In this document: in pieces, positions 36,855 to 47,584 of the stretch | Layout: each line of letters opens with the position of its first letter | Position numbering within the stretch: the first letter of the stretch is position 1 | From: an uncultured Actinomycetes bacterium | Lineage (GTDB): Bacteria; Actinomycetota; Actinomycetes; Mycobacteriales; Mycobacteriaceae | Reading direction: 5' to 3' | Length of the DNA: 49,936 bases | Assembly: GCA_903877095.1 (NCBI GenBank) | Contig: CAIRCP010000030.1 | Span: 1-49,936 of the forward strand | The notes under the pieces: generated by a model | What the model was told of the DNA's origin: nothing | Seen by the model: only the letters and a program-made list of their open reading frames with translations | The model's database searches: none | Program-made: the position numbers and the translations under genes

Positions 36855-38479
36855 GCGCTGACCGCCTTGGGCTCGATGACCGCAGAAACTAGCCGATCGA
36901 TGGTCTCTTCGTCAGGCAGTGTGTCGTGTCCCGCGCCCAACGCCCGCAGCGTCGCCGCACTCGGGTACCGCATCCCTCGCAGGTCGGTGGCGTTGACCTG
37001 GGTGTGCCCGGAGAACGTGCGGAAGTACGCATCGACGGCTGCGGAGTTCAGCCAGATCGCCAGTCCCATCGCCAGCGGCACATCGAGCGTTTTGCCCCGG
37101 ACATGGAAGAAGTTCAGCTTGTTGTCGAACGCAACCGGAGTGTCGCCATGCTCGGTGGCGCTCCAGACGCCCGCAACCAGGCGGCGGCGCTCCTCTTTGG
37201 CCGAGAACCGCTTAACGAGGACGTAGGTGCCGGCAGGCACCAACGAGCGGCGGTCCGCGTCTGCGGTAATTGAGTACCACTGCACCTTGCCGTTTGCCTT
37301 TGGATGCGATACCAGGCCGTGGGAGATGTTCGCGGGGTACACCATCGGGTAGCGCACCTCCAGCGGTGTCTCGAGCAGCTGTTGACGGCTGCGAAAGTCC
37401 ACCACCCGACCAGTGCTCACATCGATCCCAACCTCGTGGAGTGCGCACGGCAACGACGCCATGAGCGCGACGAGCTCGGTGTCCTCAGGCGTCGACGGGA
37501 TCCGCACGTACATGTGCTTGTCCTTTGGGTGGACGATCTCGGCGTAGTGGACTTCACGCACAGTCGCCGCGTCTGTGTGGTCCCGCGACGCAGACAGGGC
37601 CGCTGTCGCCGGCATCTCGGAGGTCTTGGTCATCGAATAGATGATGTTCTCTTGCAGCACGCCGGTGTCTGCGAACACTGAATTGCGAGCCGCGAAGATG
37701 TGGATGCGGTCGAACACTGTCTTTGACAGCAGCCAGCGGCGGAAGCTTTCGAAGTAGGCGCCGTTGGTGAATGACCGCGGCGTGATCGCGACCAGCTGCC
37801 CACCTGGGACGAGCGCGGCGACGCCCAGTGCGACGAAGGCGGCGTACATGTTCGGCGTATCGACGGCCACGGCTGCGGTTGAGCGACGGTCCGTGTCGCC
37901 CGCGGCAAGCTTTGCGTACGGCGGGTTTTGTATCACCACATCGAACTGCTCGACGAGATCTGCTGCCGCGCTCACGAAGCTGGATTCGATCACGTAAGCC
38001 GTGAACTCCAGACCGGCGCCATCGGCGGCTGTTGCGCAGTCGGCCAGCGTGGCGCACAGCGCCTTTGTCACGGCCGGATCCACCTCGACTGCGGTGACCT
38101 CGATTGCCAGATGTGGTGCCTCGGTGATCACCCGTGCGACCAAGGCGGCGGTGAGTGCACCGGAACCCGCGCCAGGGTCGAGTATCCGCAGCGCCCCAGA
38201 ACCTGGTAAACGCACCATCCCGGCGATGAACTGCGCCACTGCGGAGTTGGTGAAGAACTGACCGAGTTTCGCTTGTTCCTGCTCGCCGAGCGAGGCGAGC
38301 GTCTCTGACCTTCGGGTTTCGGATCGGGAAAGTAGATCGGTCGTTGAGAGCACCTCCTGACCATAGCGAGGGGTACCGTCAATTCTCCGGAGCGCGGTGA
38401 CGTGCCGCCGCATGCCCGGTGTCCAGAGCGCCAGCTCTCGCTGCGGCTGGTGCTTCAGTTCCTCGGCCCACGTGTCCAT
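36851..38479 (-). CDS. Adenine-specific DNA methyltransferase of the BsuBI/PstI R-M type
   Basis: 542 residues from ATG 38479; a later start near residue 44 is possible, since the first 40 residues are weakly conserved in appearance. Motif X-like KLGQFFTNSAVAQFI (about 71), SAM-binding motif I LDPGAGSGAL (about 100 to 109) and catalytic motif IV NPPY (185 to 188) define an N6-adenine methylase of the gamma class. The C-terminal 250 residues would hold target recognition (LVKRFSAKEERRRLVAG). It should protect CTGCAG sites from the downstream endonuclease. Confidence 0.87.
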   Translation of the reverse strand: MDTWAEELKHQPQRELALWTPGMRRHVTALRRIDGTPRYGQEVLSTTDLLSRSETRRSETLASLGEQEQAKLGQFFTNSAVAQFIAGMVRLPGSGALRILDPGAGSGALTAALVARVITEAPHLAIEVTAVEVDPAVTKALCATLADCATAADGAGLEFTAYVIESSFVSAAADLVEQFDVVIQNPPYAKLAAGDTDRRSTAAVAVDTPNMYAAFVALGVAALVPGGQLVAITPRSFTNGAYFESFRRWLLSKTVFDRIHIFAARNSVFADTGVLQENIIYSMTKTSEMPATAALSASRDHTDAATVREVHYAEIVHPKDKHMYVRIPSTPEDTELVALMASLPCALHEVGIDVSTGRVVDFRSRQQLLETPLEVRYPMVYPANISHGLVSHPKANGKVQWYSITADADRRSLVPAGTYVLVKRFSAKEERRRLVAGVWSATEHGDTPVAFDNKLNFFHVRGKTLDVPLAMGLAIWLNSAAVDAYFRTFSGHTQVNATDLRGMRYPSAATLRALGAGHDTLPDEETIDRLVSAVIEPKAVSA

Positions 38480-38634
38480 GCTTGGTTGGACGGCGTCCCT
38501 GCGGGATCGGTTCCCTCACTGGTTATTTCTAGCGGTCGTCTCTGAACGTCCCCTCGGGCTCCCCGTTTGTGGGCCGTCGTCATCGCCGGTCCCCATGGCG
38601 GCGTCGTGTCGAAAGCACCGTCTGGTGCGCGCAC
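38480..38634. other. Right flank of the R-M island, upstream of the methylase
   Basis: 155 bp that match neither the dioxygenase remnant nor another gene I can recognise. It must carry the promoter of the leftward R-M operon. I see no direct repeats shared with the left border (around 35900) beyond 5 bases, no transposase and no integrase, so the mode of insertion is unresolved. Confidence 0.5.
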
Positions 38635-38745
38635 GCGCCGGGCAGCTTCGCCGGCCTGGCCGCCTACAGCGGAGAGTCCGACGACGTGCTGACCGACGGC
38701 TACGCCTACGGATCGCTGTCGATGACGTCCTACACCATCCCCGGC
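38635..38745 (+). pseudogene. 3' remnant of the DODA-type dioxygenase
   Basis: About 37 codons reading SFAGLAAYSGESDDVLTDGY and then AYGSLSMTSYTI, matching the end of YgiD-type dioxygenases (FxxLxYLAGLA ... GYxYGSLSM). It is in a frame open to 38784 but without its own start. With the 5' remnant at 35641-35906 it shows that the R-M genes replaced roughly 130 central residues of this gene. Confidence 0.75.
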
Positions 38746-38758
38746 GGCAGGACTGGCC

Positions 38759-39150
38759 TCAGTTTGGCGGCCGCCTGTCGATGAATGCCGAAACGCCCTC
38801 CAGCGCAAACGGATTCATCATGTTCGCCGCCATGGGCGCGCCGGCGTCGGTGTACGCGGCCTCGATTCCTGCGATCTGCCGCTAGATCAGCACCTGCCCA
38901 TCGCGATCGAGGCACCGGGTTTGGCGACGACCTGCGCCACGATCGACTCGATGTCGTCGTCGAGGTCGTCGGGTGCTGCGACGCGGTTGACCAGCCCGAG
39001 CTCGTGGGCGCGTGGTACTCCAGCGACGGCTCGGCCCGCATCTCCTTGAGGTCATGCCCCGCGCTGAACGACTTCCCGGCTGCGGCGAGGACGACGACAC
39101 GCACGCCGTTGGCGCGACAAGGGTGTCGAATGCCTCGCCGGACTCGTCGG
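38759..39150 (-). pseudogene. Decayed enoyl-CoA hydratase
   Basis: Three segments in three different minus frames follow the order of an enoyl-CoA hydratase. First is NGVRVVVLAAAGKSFSAGHD plus LKEMRAEPSLEYH (about 39125-39010). Next is HELGLVNRVAAPDDL plus DDDIESIVAQVVAKPGASIAMGR (about 39003-38887). Last is RQIAGIEAAYTDAG plus APMAANMMNPFALEGVSAFIDRRPPN, ending at a TGA at 38759-38761. About 70 to 80 residues, including the second active-site glutamate region, are deleted between the first two. No start codon or intact frame remains, so this is non-functional. Confidence 0.85.
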
Positions 39151-39155
39151 CGTAC

Positions 39156-40337
39156 TCAGAAGTTGTGCAGCGGCCCTTCGGCCTTCCGGTACATCGACTT
39201 CAGCAGCACGTCGCGGAATCGGGCATTGTCGATCAGCTTGATTCCGGTATTGGCCACCCGCGGACTACCGGCGAGCTTGTGGAAGTACCGGCCACGCCGG
39301 TATTCCGTGCCCCACGCTGCCTCCATCCGCTGGGCGTAGTTGGTGAAGTCGTCCGGGCCGCCGTTCTCCAGCGCGGCGATGGCGCACTCTCCGGCGGCCA
39401 GGCCGGATTCCAGCGCCTTGGAGATGCCCGCCCCGGAAGCCGGTTTCCCGGCGCCGAGCGAGTCGCCGGTGAACAGCACGCCCGGGCGCCACGGCGGCCA
39501 GGCGGTGAAGCCCATCGGCAGCCGCCAGGCCCGCACGCTCTTGTTCTTCTTGAGTTCTTCGATCGAGGGCAGCTTCCACTGCGGTGGCAACGTGGCGAGG
39601 AATTCGCCGAGGAATGCGGTGGCGTTGATCGCCTGCCAGTTTTTGTAGCTGTTGACGTAGCCCAGGCCGATGTTCAGCCGCCCGCCGCCCATCGGGAACA
39701 CCCAGCCGTAGCCGGGCAACTGGTCGCCCTGGAACTCCAGCTTGAGATGAATGTCCAGGCTGTCCGAGTCCGCCACGTCGGCGTCCATCTCAGCCCGGAT
39801 GGCGATCGCCGAGTAGCCGTTGTATTGCGAATCCAGCTTCAGGGCGCGCTTGATGGGGGAGTAGGCGCCATCAGCGGCAATGACGGCGTCCCCGAATACC
39901 TTTTCTCCACCCTTGAGAACTACCCCGGTGACCCGGCCGCGCGAGTCGAGCACCGGCTCGCTGACCTCGGCGCCCTGGCGGACCACCGCACCATGCTTCT
40001 CGGCGTGTTCGAGCAGCATGGTGTCGAGCAGCGTACGGCTGACGGTGTGGCCGTGGTCGGGCATGCCCGGCCGTTTGGGGAAGGACAGTTCCCAGCGCGA
40101 CGGGCTGAACACCGTCACCCGGTTGACCCGGTGGAACTGCGCGACCTCGTCGGCCAGGCCCATCTTCTGCAGATAGCTCACCGCGCGGGCGGTCAGGCCG
40201 TCGCCGCACGGCTTGTCGCGGGGGAACGACGCCTTGTCGAGGACCACCACCTTGGCGCCGGTCTGGACGGCCTGCCAGGCGGCCGCGGAACCGGACGGAC
40301 CGCCGCCGGCGATCACCAGGTCGAATCGTTCGGTCAC
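39156..40337 (-). CDS. Geranylgeranyl-reductase-family FAD oxidoreductase
   Basis: 393 residues from GTG 40337. FAD-binding Rossmann motif DLVIAGGGPSGSAAAWQA at the N-terminus, the family-typical KPCGDGLTARAV loop (about 42 to 53), GAYSPIKRALKL, and the second FAD motif VLFTGDSLGAGKPASGAGIS. Members reduce isoprenoid double bonds (menaquinone side chain or prenyl lipids) or hydroxylate. The closest mycobacterial type by appearance is the MenJ-like reductase, but the product cannot be fixed. It diverges from the TetR gene with 119 bp between starts and may be its target. Confidence 0.85.
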   Translation of the reverse strand: MTERFDLVIAGGGPSGSAAAWQAVQTGAKVVVLDKASFPRDKPCGDGLTARAVSYLQKMGLADEVAQFHRVNRVTVFSPSRWELSFPKRPGMPDHGHTVSRTLLDTMLLEHAEKHGAVVRQGAEVSEPVLDSRGRVTGVVLKGGEKVFGDAVIAADGAYSPIKRALKLDSQYNGYSAIAIRAEMDADVADSDSLDIHLKLEFQGDQLPGYGWVFPMGGGRLNIGLGYVNSYKNWQAINATAFLGEFLATLPPQWKLPSIEELKKNKSVRAWRLPMGFTAWPPWRPGVLFTGDSLGAGKPASGAGISKALESGLAAGECAIAALENGGPDDFTNYAQRMEAAWGTEYRRGRYFHKLAGSPRVANTGIKLIDNARFRDVLLKSMYRKAEGPLHNF

Positions 40338-40456
40338 AGTCTCGGCTCAGTCTCTGTGGTGTGGAATCGGACGCAGTCGATGCTAGCGGCCGTTGTCGCC
40401 GGTCTGCATCACCGACCCTGCCTGATCAGCGTAGTCCTGCCAGTAGAGTGCTCAAG

Positions 40457-41197
40457 GTGGTCAGGATCCCGGTGCCTCGCCCGGGGGTCAGCAGCCCCGG
40501 CAAGGTCGACGCGCGCAGCGAGCGCTGGCGCGAACACCGGAAGAAGGTGCGTGCCGAGATCGTCGACGCCGCATTCGCCGCGATCGACCGAGACGGCCCA
40601 CAGGTGAGTCTGCGCGAGATCGCCGCCCAGGCCGGCACCGCGAAACCCAAGATCTACCGGCACTTCAACGACAAGGCCGACCTCTTCGGCGCCATCAGCA
40701 AGCGGCTGCGCGACATGTTGGTCTTGGCCATCTTTCCCACCATCGACCTGGCCACCGACCCCACCCGCGAAGTGGTGCGCCGGTGCGTGGCCGAGTACGT
40801 CGCCCTCGTCGAGCGGCACCCCAACGTCCTGAGGTTCGTCCTGCAGGGCCGTTTCCCCGAACCGTCGGAGTCGACCACCCGCGGACTGAACGAGGGCCGC
40901 GAGATCACCATGGCGATCGCGCAGATGTTCAACAACGAACTGCAGGATCTGCACCTGGAACCGGCCAGTCTGGAACTGGCCGCGGCGGCGTGCTTCGGAT
41001 CCGCGTCGACGGCCACCGACTGGTGGCTCGGGCCCGACTCGGACAGCCCGCCGCGGATGCCGACCGGGAAGTTCGTCGCGCACCTCACGACGATCATGCT
41101 CGGCACCATCGCGGGCATCGCCGATCTGTTGGAACTCGACCTCGACCCCGACCGGCCGCTGCGCAGCGCGACCCTGCGCATCGCCGCGGTGGGTTGA
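40457..41197 (+). CDS. TetR-family regulator between nrdE and nrdF
   Basis: 246 residues from GTG 40457 (VVRIPVPRPGVSSPG); another GTG three codons upstream is possible. The HTH is at about residues 20 to 68: VRAEIVDAAFAAIDRDGPQ then VSLREIAAQAGTAKPKIYRHF. The C-terminal domain has a typical TetR_C layout with a Trp-rich TDWWLGPDS segment. It corresponds in position to Rv3050c of M. tuberculosis, from memory. It is divergent from the flavoprotein gene and lies upstream of nrdF. Confidence 0.85.
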   Translation: MVRIPVPRPGVSSPGKVDARSERWREHRKKVRAEIVDAAFAAIDRDGPQVSLREIAAQAGTAKPKIYRHFNDKADLFGAISKRLRDMLVLAIFPTIDLATDPTREVVRRCVAEYVALVERHPNVLRFVLQGRFPEPSESTTRGLNEGREITMAIAQMFNNELQDLHLEPASLELAAAACFGSASTATDWWLGPDSDSPPRMPTGKFVAHLTTIMLGTIAGIADLLELDLDPDRPLRSATLRIAAVG

Positions 41198-41256
41198 TCG
41201 CGGCCGCGCGCGGCGCCGCGGCGAGCTGATCGCGCGCCGCGCCGCGACACGCCCAG

Positions 41257-41304
41257 ACACAACGTGTTGTGTTGGCGCTGCTTGTCGCACCCCAGGGGTA
41301 GTGT
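41257..41304 (+). promoter_or_regulatory. Tandem NrdR boxes upstream of nrdF
   Basis: Box 1, ACACAACGTGTTGTGT at 41257-41272, has 7-bp perfect arms. Box 2, ACCCCAGGGGTAGTGT at 41289-41304, keeps the right-hand TAGTGT and part of the left arm. Their starts are exactly 32 bp apart, the same spacing as the pair before nrdHIE. They lie 62 to 110 bp upstream of the nrdF start. Confidence 0.85.
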
Positions 41305-41354
41305 CTGACTATCGGCGGTTGCACCGTCGTTGATATCGGTTCAGCCGCAACTGA

Positions 41355-42341
<987 letters not shown>

Positions 42342-42372
42342 CCGTTCAGCCTCTCCACAGATTCTTCGAATT

Positions 42373-42402
42373 CCGCAGGGTGCCGCACGCGGCACCCTGC
42401 GG
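42373..42402 (+). terminator. Terminator hairpin of nrdF
   Basis: CCGCAGGGTGCCG, loop CACG, CGGCACCCTGCGG: a perfect 13-bp stem starting 31 bp after the nrdF stop, followed by AGTTGTTTCT. This is a convincing intrinsic-type terminator. The next 200 bp up to 42614 hold no gene and resemble the leader of the duplicated PGRS gene at its end (GGCAAGRYCRTY then GGGRCAGYGATGG). Confidence 0.85.
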
Positions 42403-42614
42403 AGTTGTTTCTAAAACTGACTTGTCCGCCAGGGGATTTCGGACCATCCCGGCCGTGTCTCGGGGACGGGATTTCTTTATCGCCCTAACGGGCATTTATC
42501 AGGAATCGTAAATTTTCTGTCTGAAATGCGAGACAGGTCACACTTCGCCCACGCATACTCACCCGCAGCGCTGCCGGAACCGTACCGGCGGCAAGGTCAT
42601 CTTGAGGGGCAGTG

Positions 42615-43938
42615 ATGGGTTCTGCGGACTCCGCGCGGCACGGTCGTCATTCCATGGAATACCAGGGAACTCATCGCAAGCCTGCGGTGCCCGTCCACGC
42701 CCGGTACATCGGGCGGGGGACTCATTCCTTTCACAGCGGCACCGGACGCGACCGCGGCTCGGCCGTCGCAGACGAATCAGGCGTTTATTCTCGTGCAGAA
42801 CGCGTTGCGGCCGAACGGTGGTATCGCCGCCCGCTTCCCGGACATCAGCAAGGCATTGGGTATCAACCCCGACATGCCGGCGGCGGGCAAGGTGACCTCA
42901 GCGGACAAGAAGGTCGCGCTGAACACCACCACCTTGGATTTGACCTGGGCCTATGATCCGATCGGCGATTTCCCCGCGGTGTTCAACCCGACGGCCATCA
43001 TCAACTCCGCAATGGCCGGCCTGCCGCTCAACATCATCGACGGCCTGGCTGCCAATCCGATCCAAGGCGACTCGCTCCAGGCCATCGGCCTGAACCTCGG
43101 CGGCCTCCTGCAGTTCCCGGGCGTCCCGGTCCTGGGTAGGCTCCCCATGGAAACCGGCAAGGCGTTCTACAGCACCCTGGTTCCCAACCTGATGCCGATC
43201 CTGGTGCCCGCCGTATTGCCCGGCACGCTGATCAATTTCGCACTCAAGGCGGTGGGCAGCCCGTTCCTGTTGGGTAACCCGTTCGTCGACGTCTTGAACC
43301 CCGTGATGAAGATCCTTGTCAACGCCGGCTACACCGACGTGCTCTCGCCGACCAAGCTGAACACCTGCGCTCAGGACTGCTACACCGCCAACCCGAAGTC
43401 CTGGGCCACGCTGGGGTACTCGGCCTACGACCGGACTTTCGGCTTCAACCCTGCTACCAATCCCGCGACGCCCAACAAGGCGGCGAGTCCCGCGACGCCC
43501 ACCCCGTTCGGGACGGTCCAGCCGCTGACGCCGGAGGAAAAGAAAGCATTGCCCGGCGACGTGTGGAACACCCTTAGCAGCGGTGTTAAGGCCGAAGTCG
43601 CCAAGCCGTACTGGGGCATCCTCGTGCCGAACCCGCCCGCAGCGGCCAAGCCGGCAGCGGTGCAGGCCGCGGCGGCCGTTGCGCCGCAAGAGGTTTCGGC
43701 ACCGTCGGCACCCGCCGTGGCGGACCCGGCTCCGGTGCCGGCCGAGCCCGTCGCGCCCGCCCCGGCCCCTGAGGCCGCGCCGGTACCGGCCGAACTCGCC
43801 GCCGCGGCCCGCGACGGCGGCGCGAGCGAGGACCCGACGCCGGTCGTCGCTGCGCATCGTGGCGCTTCCTCGTCCTCGGACAACGCCGACAGCCCCAAGG
43901 CGGCGGGATCGACTGGTCGGCACCGCGCCGGCGACTAG
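42615..43938 (+). pseudogene. Collapsed PGRS/PE-PPE-like fusion, first copy of a tandem duplication
   Basis: From ATG 42615 about 34 codons (MGSADSARHGRHSMEYQG, then HARYIGRG) match the start of the intact PGRS gene at 44311 ([12 protein letters not shown], then YARYVGRVG). Near 42712 the similarity jumps, in a different frame, to the middle of the PE-PPE-like gene: GLIPFTAAPDATAARPSQTN here against GFIPFEAAPNSTEARPTQTN in the intact copy at 47585. From there the body is open to 43938 and closely follows that gene (LTWAYDPIGDFP, ILVNAGYTDVLSP, PLTPEEKKALPGDVWN, and the final SSSDNADSPKAAGSTGRHR). The body lacks a signal peptide and about 180 N-terminal residues. It may be a deletion between the two genes, or an assembly misjoin. 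Confidence 0.75.
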
Positions 43939-43960
43939 CCAAGCGCCACCAACAAGCACG

Positions 43961-43998
43961 GCTCCGCCGGGCTCCGGGACACCGGGGCCCGGCGGAGC
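43961..43998 (+). terminator. Long hairpin terminator after the first copy
   Basis: GCTCCGCCGGGC (43961-43972) pairs with GCCCGGCGGAGC (43987-43998). The inner CCGG/CCGG extends the stem to about 17 bp, with one T-G pair and a GACA loop. Nearly the same hairpin follows the second copy at 49305. Confidence 0.85.
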
Positions 43999-44310
43999 TG
44001 TATCCGGGCCCGGAACGCACGATCAGTCGGCGGCGGCGGATGCTGTTTCTTCTCAGGCGACTTCAAGAAATTGCTTAACGCTTAGGTAAATTGGTTACGC
44101 CCCCCGGTTGGCCCTCCGTTCCTCGTTGCATCGAAGTCCCAGATAGGTGTTTCGCGCGGGTGGCGTGTTACGCGTGAGGCGTCACTCAGAAATTTTTCAG
44201 GAAATCTGCACAAAACCATCGGAAATCCCACACAGCTGCGTTACTTCGTGTTCATAATTTGCGCAACGTCGCGGGGTCAGAACTTGCGGCAAGACCGTTA
44301 AGGGACAGCG
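43999..44310. other. AT-richer leader before the PGRS gene
   Basis: About 310 bp without a gene, clearly less G+C-rich than the surroundings (runs such as CAGAAATTTTTCAGG). It must hold the PGRS promoter. TTACTT...CATAAT near 44235-44255 could be a promoter, but I cannot assign it firmly. The last 30 bases resemble the sequence before 42615, in keeping with duplication. Confidence 0.5.
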
Positions 44311-47300
44311 ATGGCTTCTGCAGACTCGACCCGAACCACAGGCCGCAACATCGAAAAGCCGGCGTCCTCCGGGTACGCCCGGTATGTCGGCCGGGTCGGT
44401 GCGCTCGCCTTTGCCCTCGGCGTAGGTGCGGGTATCGCATCGATGCCGGTGGCCTTCGCCGACAACAACGGCTCCGACGGTGCCGCCGGGTCGTCCGCTT
44501 CATCTGATGCCGGACCGTCGCGCACACCGCATCGGGGCGGGGGTGCAGCCGACGACTCGTCCAACAACGCACCCGCTCCCGCAGCCTCGACTGCCGACGC
44601 CAACCGCGCCCCGCGCGCCGCGGCGGAGGTTCCCGACGTCGAGGTCCCGAGCGCTGCGGAGATCACCGCACCGCCGGTGGTGACGAACCCGTCTCCGGTC
44701 GTCGAGTCCCAGGCCTCCGGATCCAACGATTCGGGCCCGGCCGCCGCCCCGGTGGAGTGGACCGCTGTCGCAGCTACCCGCGGTGAGGTCGGCACCCGTC
44801 GTAACGCGGCACCCGCACCGGCAGCGGCGGCCCCGGCTGCGGACGTTCCGGTGGTCACCGCCAACGACCCGGCCCCGGAAGTCCCCATCCCGACGCTCTA
44901 CACGGTGCCGACGGCTGCTGCCTCAGATCCAAGTGCCTTCTGGCTCTTCGGTAACGGCACCGCCGATCACCCCAACGCCGGCTTCCTCGGCGGCAACGGC
45001 TACTCCTTCACCGCCTTCGAAGGCGTGTGCACCGCCGGCCCGTGCAACGGCGGCAACGCCGGCCTGCTGTGGGGGTCCGCCGGCAACGGCTTCGTCGGCG
45101 GTAACGGCGGCAATGCCGGCCTGTTCGGTGACGGCGGCTCTGGCGCGAATGCTCTGCCGGGTACCGGCGGAGCGGGCGGCCGCGGCGGCAACGGCGGCAT
45201 CCTGGGCGGTGCCGGGGGATTCGGCGGCGTCGGCGGCTCGGCAGCCGCTGCCGGCGTCGGCGGCGTGGGCGGCGACGGCGGTAAAGCCGGCCTGTTCTTC
45301 GGCGCCGGCGGCGCCGGGGGCATCGGCGGGTCGAGTGGCTTCACCGGGACAACGGCCGGTGCCGGCGGTCGCGGCGGCGACTCCGGCCTGTTCTCCCTAT
45401 TCGGCGCGGCAGGGGCGGGCGGCAACGGCGGTACCGGGCAGCTGAACAGCAACGGCGGTGACGGCGGCGCCGGCGGGACCGGCGGCAACGCCGGTTTGTT
45501 CGCGCTCAACAGCACCGGCGGTGCGGGCGGCCTCGGCGGCGATGGCCGCAACGGCGCAATCGGTGGCACCGGCGGTAAGGCCAGCATCTTGGGCAACGGC
45601 GGTGCCGGCGGTGCGGGCGGCGCCGGTTACGGCGCGCTCGGCACCACGGCGGGCAAGGGCGGCACCGGCGGCGGCGGTGGGTTGATCTTCGGCGCCGGCG
45701 GTACGGGCGGCGCAGGCGGCGCCACGTGCACGACCGCGCCCGGCTCGTCGTGCCTGGGCCTAGCCACCGGCGGTGCCGGCGGTGACGGCGGCAACGCGGG
45801 GATGTTGATCGGCAACGGCGGGGACGGCGGTGCCGGCTTCGCTGCCACCGCGAACGGCGTGCCCGCGGGAACCGGTGGCAACGGCGGCGACGGCGCCTTC
45901 CTGGCCGGCAACGGCGGCACCGGCGGCCGGGGCGGCGATTACCTGGCCGCAGGCGTCAACGGCAACAACGGAGCCAACGGCTCGGGCAGTGGATCGCCCG
46001 GGAAGGCCGGAACCGACGGTGCGACCGGCGGAACGGCCGGCGCCGGCGGCAACGGTGGTAACGGCAGCACGATCTTCGGTCGCGGCGGCGACGGTGGCGT
46101 CGGCGGAACCGGTGGGACCGCCGGCAACGGCGGCAACGGCGGCAACGGCGAGACCTGGTCCGGGCTCGGAATCAACTCCGGCGGCCTCGGCGGCGACGGT
46201 GGCGCCGGTGGCAACGGCGGTAAGGGTGGTACCGGCGGCCCCGGCGGCAACGCCGGCAAGGGCGGCCTGTTCGGCGACGGCACGGGCGGTGCGGGCGGCG
46301 TCGGCGGCGCCGCGGGCCTCGGCGGCAACGGCGGTACCGGCGGCCAAACCGCCTGCGGCCTGTTCTCCTGCAGCGGGGTGCCGAACGGAGGCGCCGGCGG
46401 CAATGGCGGCAAGGGCGGCAATCCCGGCGTCGGCGGCGACGGCGGAGTCGGCGGCACCGGTGCCACCGCCGGTAAGGCCGGTGGTCAGGGCCTAGCCGCG
46501 ACGACGTCATCGGGCAACGGCGGAAACGCCGGCAACTCCGCCGCCGGCGGGAAGAACGGCCCCGGCGGCTACGGCGGGGATGCCGGCGCACTCGGCAACG
46601 GCGGCAACGGCGGGAACGGCGAGGGCACCGCCAAGGGCGGCGATGGCGGGACCGGCGGCTCGACCATCGGCGACGGTGGCAATGGCGGCAACGGCGGGGC
46701 CAGTGCCGGCGCCGGCGGTAACGGCGGCAATGCCCCGACCGTCGGCAACGGCGGCAACGGCGGTAGCGGTGGCAACGGTGGTAACGGCAGCACGGGCAGC
46801 TCCGGGAGCAGCGCCGCCCCCAACGGCGGCAACGGCGGCAACGGACTCGTCGGTGGCACCGGCGGTAACGGTGGCAACGGCGGGGCGACATCCGGAAATG
46901 GCGGACAAGGCGGCACCGGTGGCAATGGCGGTGCCGGCGGTAAGGGCGCCAACGGCTTCACCCCCACCACCATTCGCAACAACGCCAACCCCAACGGCCT
47001 GGGTGGTGGCACCGGCGGTAATGGCGGCGACGGCGCCAAGGGCGGCACCGGTGGTAACGGTGGCAAGGCCCTGGGTAGCGGCGCCGACGGCGCCGGCGGC
47101 GCCGGCGGCATCGGCGGCGCGGCCGGCAGTGGCGGCAACGGCGCCAACGGTCAGACCGGGTGGAGCGCCAGCAACGGGACGGGTATCGCGGCCGGTAACG
47201 GCGGTAACGGCGGCAACGGCGGCGCCGGCGGCAATGCGAGTTCGGTCGCGGGAACCGGCGGCACCGGCGGCACCGGATCCACCCCGGGAGCGACCGGCGC

Positions 47301-47520
47301 CACCGGCTCCGGCGGCGCCAAGGGCAACGGCGGCAACGGCGGCAACGGCGGCAACGCCTGGACTGGTGCGTCCGGTCCGGTCAACGGCGGCAACGGCGGC
47401 GACGGCGCCCTGCCCGGCACCGTCGGCACCGGCGGCACCGTCGGCACCGGCGGCAACGGCGGTAACGGCGCCAACGGAGGCTCCAACGGCAGCAAGGGGA
47501 CGACACCCGTCGTCCCGTAA
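44311..47520 (+). CDS. Secreted PGRS-type Gly-Asn-rich protein without a PE domain
   Basis: 1069 residues from ATG 44311. There is no PE domain. Residues 1 to about 52 are a long export signal (basic start, [19 protein letters not shown], cleavage at AFA|D). Residues about 53 to 210 are Ala/Pro/Ser-rich with a [20 protein letters not shown] junction like that of PE_PGRS proteins. From about 225 to the end there are near-continuous GGxGG repeats (GGNGGNGG, GGAGGTGG) interrupted by short non-repetitive islands containing Cys pairs (for example CTTAPGSSC and CGLFSC). PGRS domains of this composition fold as polyglycine-II-like sandwiches and may bind calcium. It is followed at 64 bp by the PE-PPE-like gene and is probably an operon with it. 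Confidence 0.85.
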   Translation: MASADSTRTTGRNIEKPASSGYARYVGRVGALAFALGVGAGIASMPVAFADNNGSDGAAGSSASSDAGPSRTPHRGGGAADDSSNNAPAPAASTADANRAPRAAAEVPDVEVPSAAEITAPPVVTNPSPVVESQASGSNDSGPAAAPVEWTAVAATRGEVGTRRNAAPAPAAAAPAADVPVVTANDPAPEVPIPTLYTVPTAAASDPSAFWLFGNGTADHPNAGFLGGNGYSFTAFEGVCTAGPCNGGNAGLLWGSAGNGFVGGNGGNAGLFGDGGSGANALPGTGGAGGRGGNGGILGGAGGFGGVGGSAAAAGVGGVGGDGGKAGLFFGAGGAGGIGGSSGFTGTTAGAGGRGGDSGLFSLFGAAGAGGNGGTGQLNSNGGDGGAGGTGGNAGLFALNSTGGAGGLGGDGRNGAIGGTGGKASILGNGGAGGAGGAGYGALGTTAGKGGTGGGGGLIFGAGGTGGAGGATCTTAPGSSCLGLATGGAGGDGGNAGMLIGNGGDGGAGFAATANGVPAGTGGNGGDGAFLAGNGGTGGRGGDYLAAGVNGNNGANGSGSGSPGKAGTDGATGGTAGAGGNGGNGSTIFGRGGDGGVGGTGGTAGNGGNGGNGETWSGLGINSGGLGGDGGAGGNGGKGGTGGPGGNAGKGGLFGDGTGGAGGVGGAAGLGGNGGTGGQTACGLFSCSGVPNGGAGGNGGKGGNPGVGGDGGVGGTGATAGKAGGQGLAATTSSGNGGNAGNSAAGGKNGPGGYGGDAGALGNGGNGGNGEGTAKGGDGGTGGSTIGDGGNGGNGGASAGAGGNGGNAPTVGNGGNGGSGGNGGNGSTGSSGSSAAPNGGNGGNGLVGGTGGNGGNGGATSGNGGQGGTGGNGGAGGKGANGFTPTTIRNNANPNGLGGGTGGNGGDGAKGGTGGNGGKALGSGADGAGGAGGIGGAAGSGGNGANGQTGWSASNGTGIAAGNGGNGGNGGAGGNASSVAGTGGTGGTGSTPGATGATGSGGAKGNGGNGGNGGNAWTGASGPVNGGNGGDGALPGTVGTGGTVGTGGNGGNGANGGSNGSKGTTPVVP
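44985..47515 (+). repeat. PGRS Gly-rich coding repeats
   Basis: Hundreds of short GGCGGC/AACGGC/GGTGCC units in register with the reading frame, encoding the GGxGG array of the protein above. Long shadow frames on the other strand (Pro- or Arg-rich) come from this composition and are not genes. Regions like this are prone to assembly error. Confidence 0.9.
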
Positions 47521-47584
47521 CGAGAGCCAACGCAGGTAACAGGACCAATCTGCCGGCCGGGCCGGTGCCAGAAAGGAGTTAGTC

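Noticed and set aside
36851..38479. R-M genes as part of a transposon
   Set aside because: No transposase, integrase, terminal inverted repeats or target duplication could be seen at either border.
41289..41304. ACCCCAGGGGT before nrdF as a fourth CstR operator
   Set aside because: The arms are separated by one base rather than two or four, the TA ends are incomplete, and its exact 32-bp spacing from a strong NrdR box fits NrdR better.
44985..47515. Repeats that could look like a CRISPR array
   Set aside because: Units are 3 to 9 bases, in reading frame and without unique spacers of constant length.
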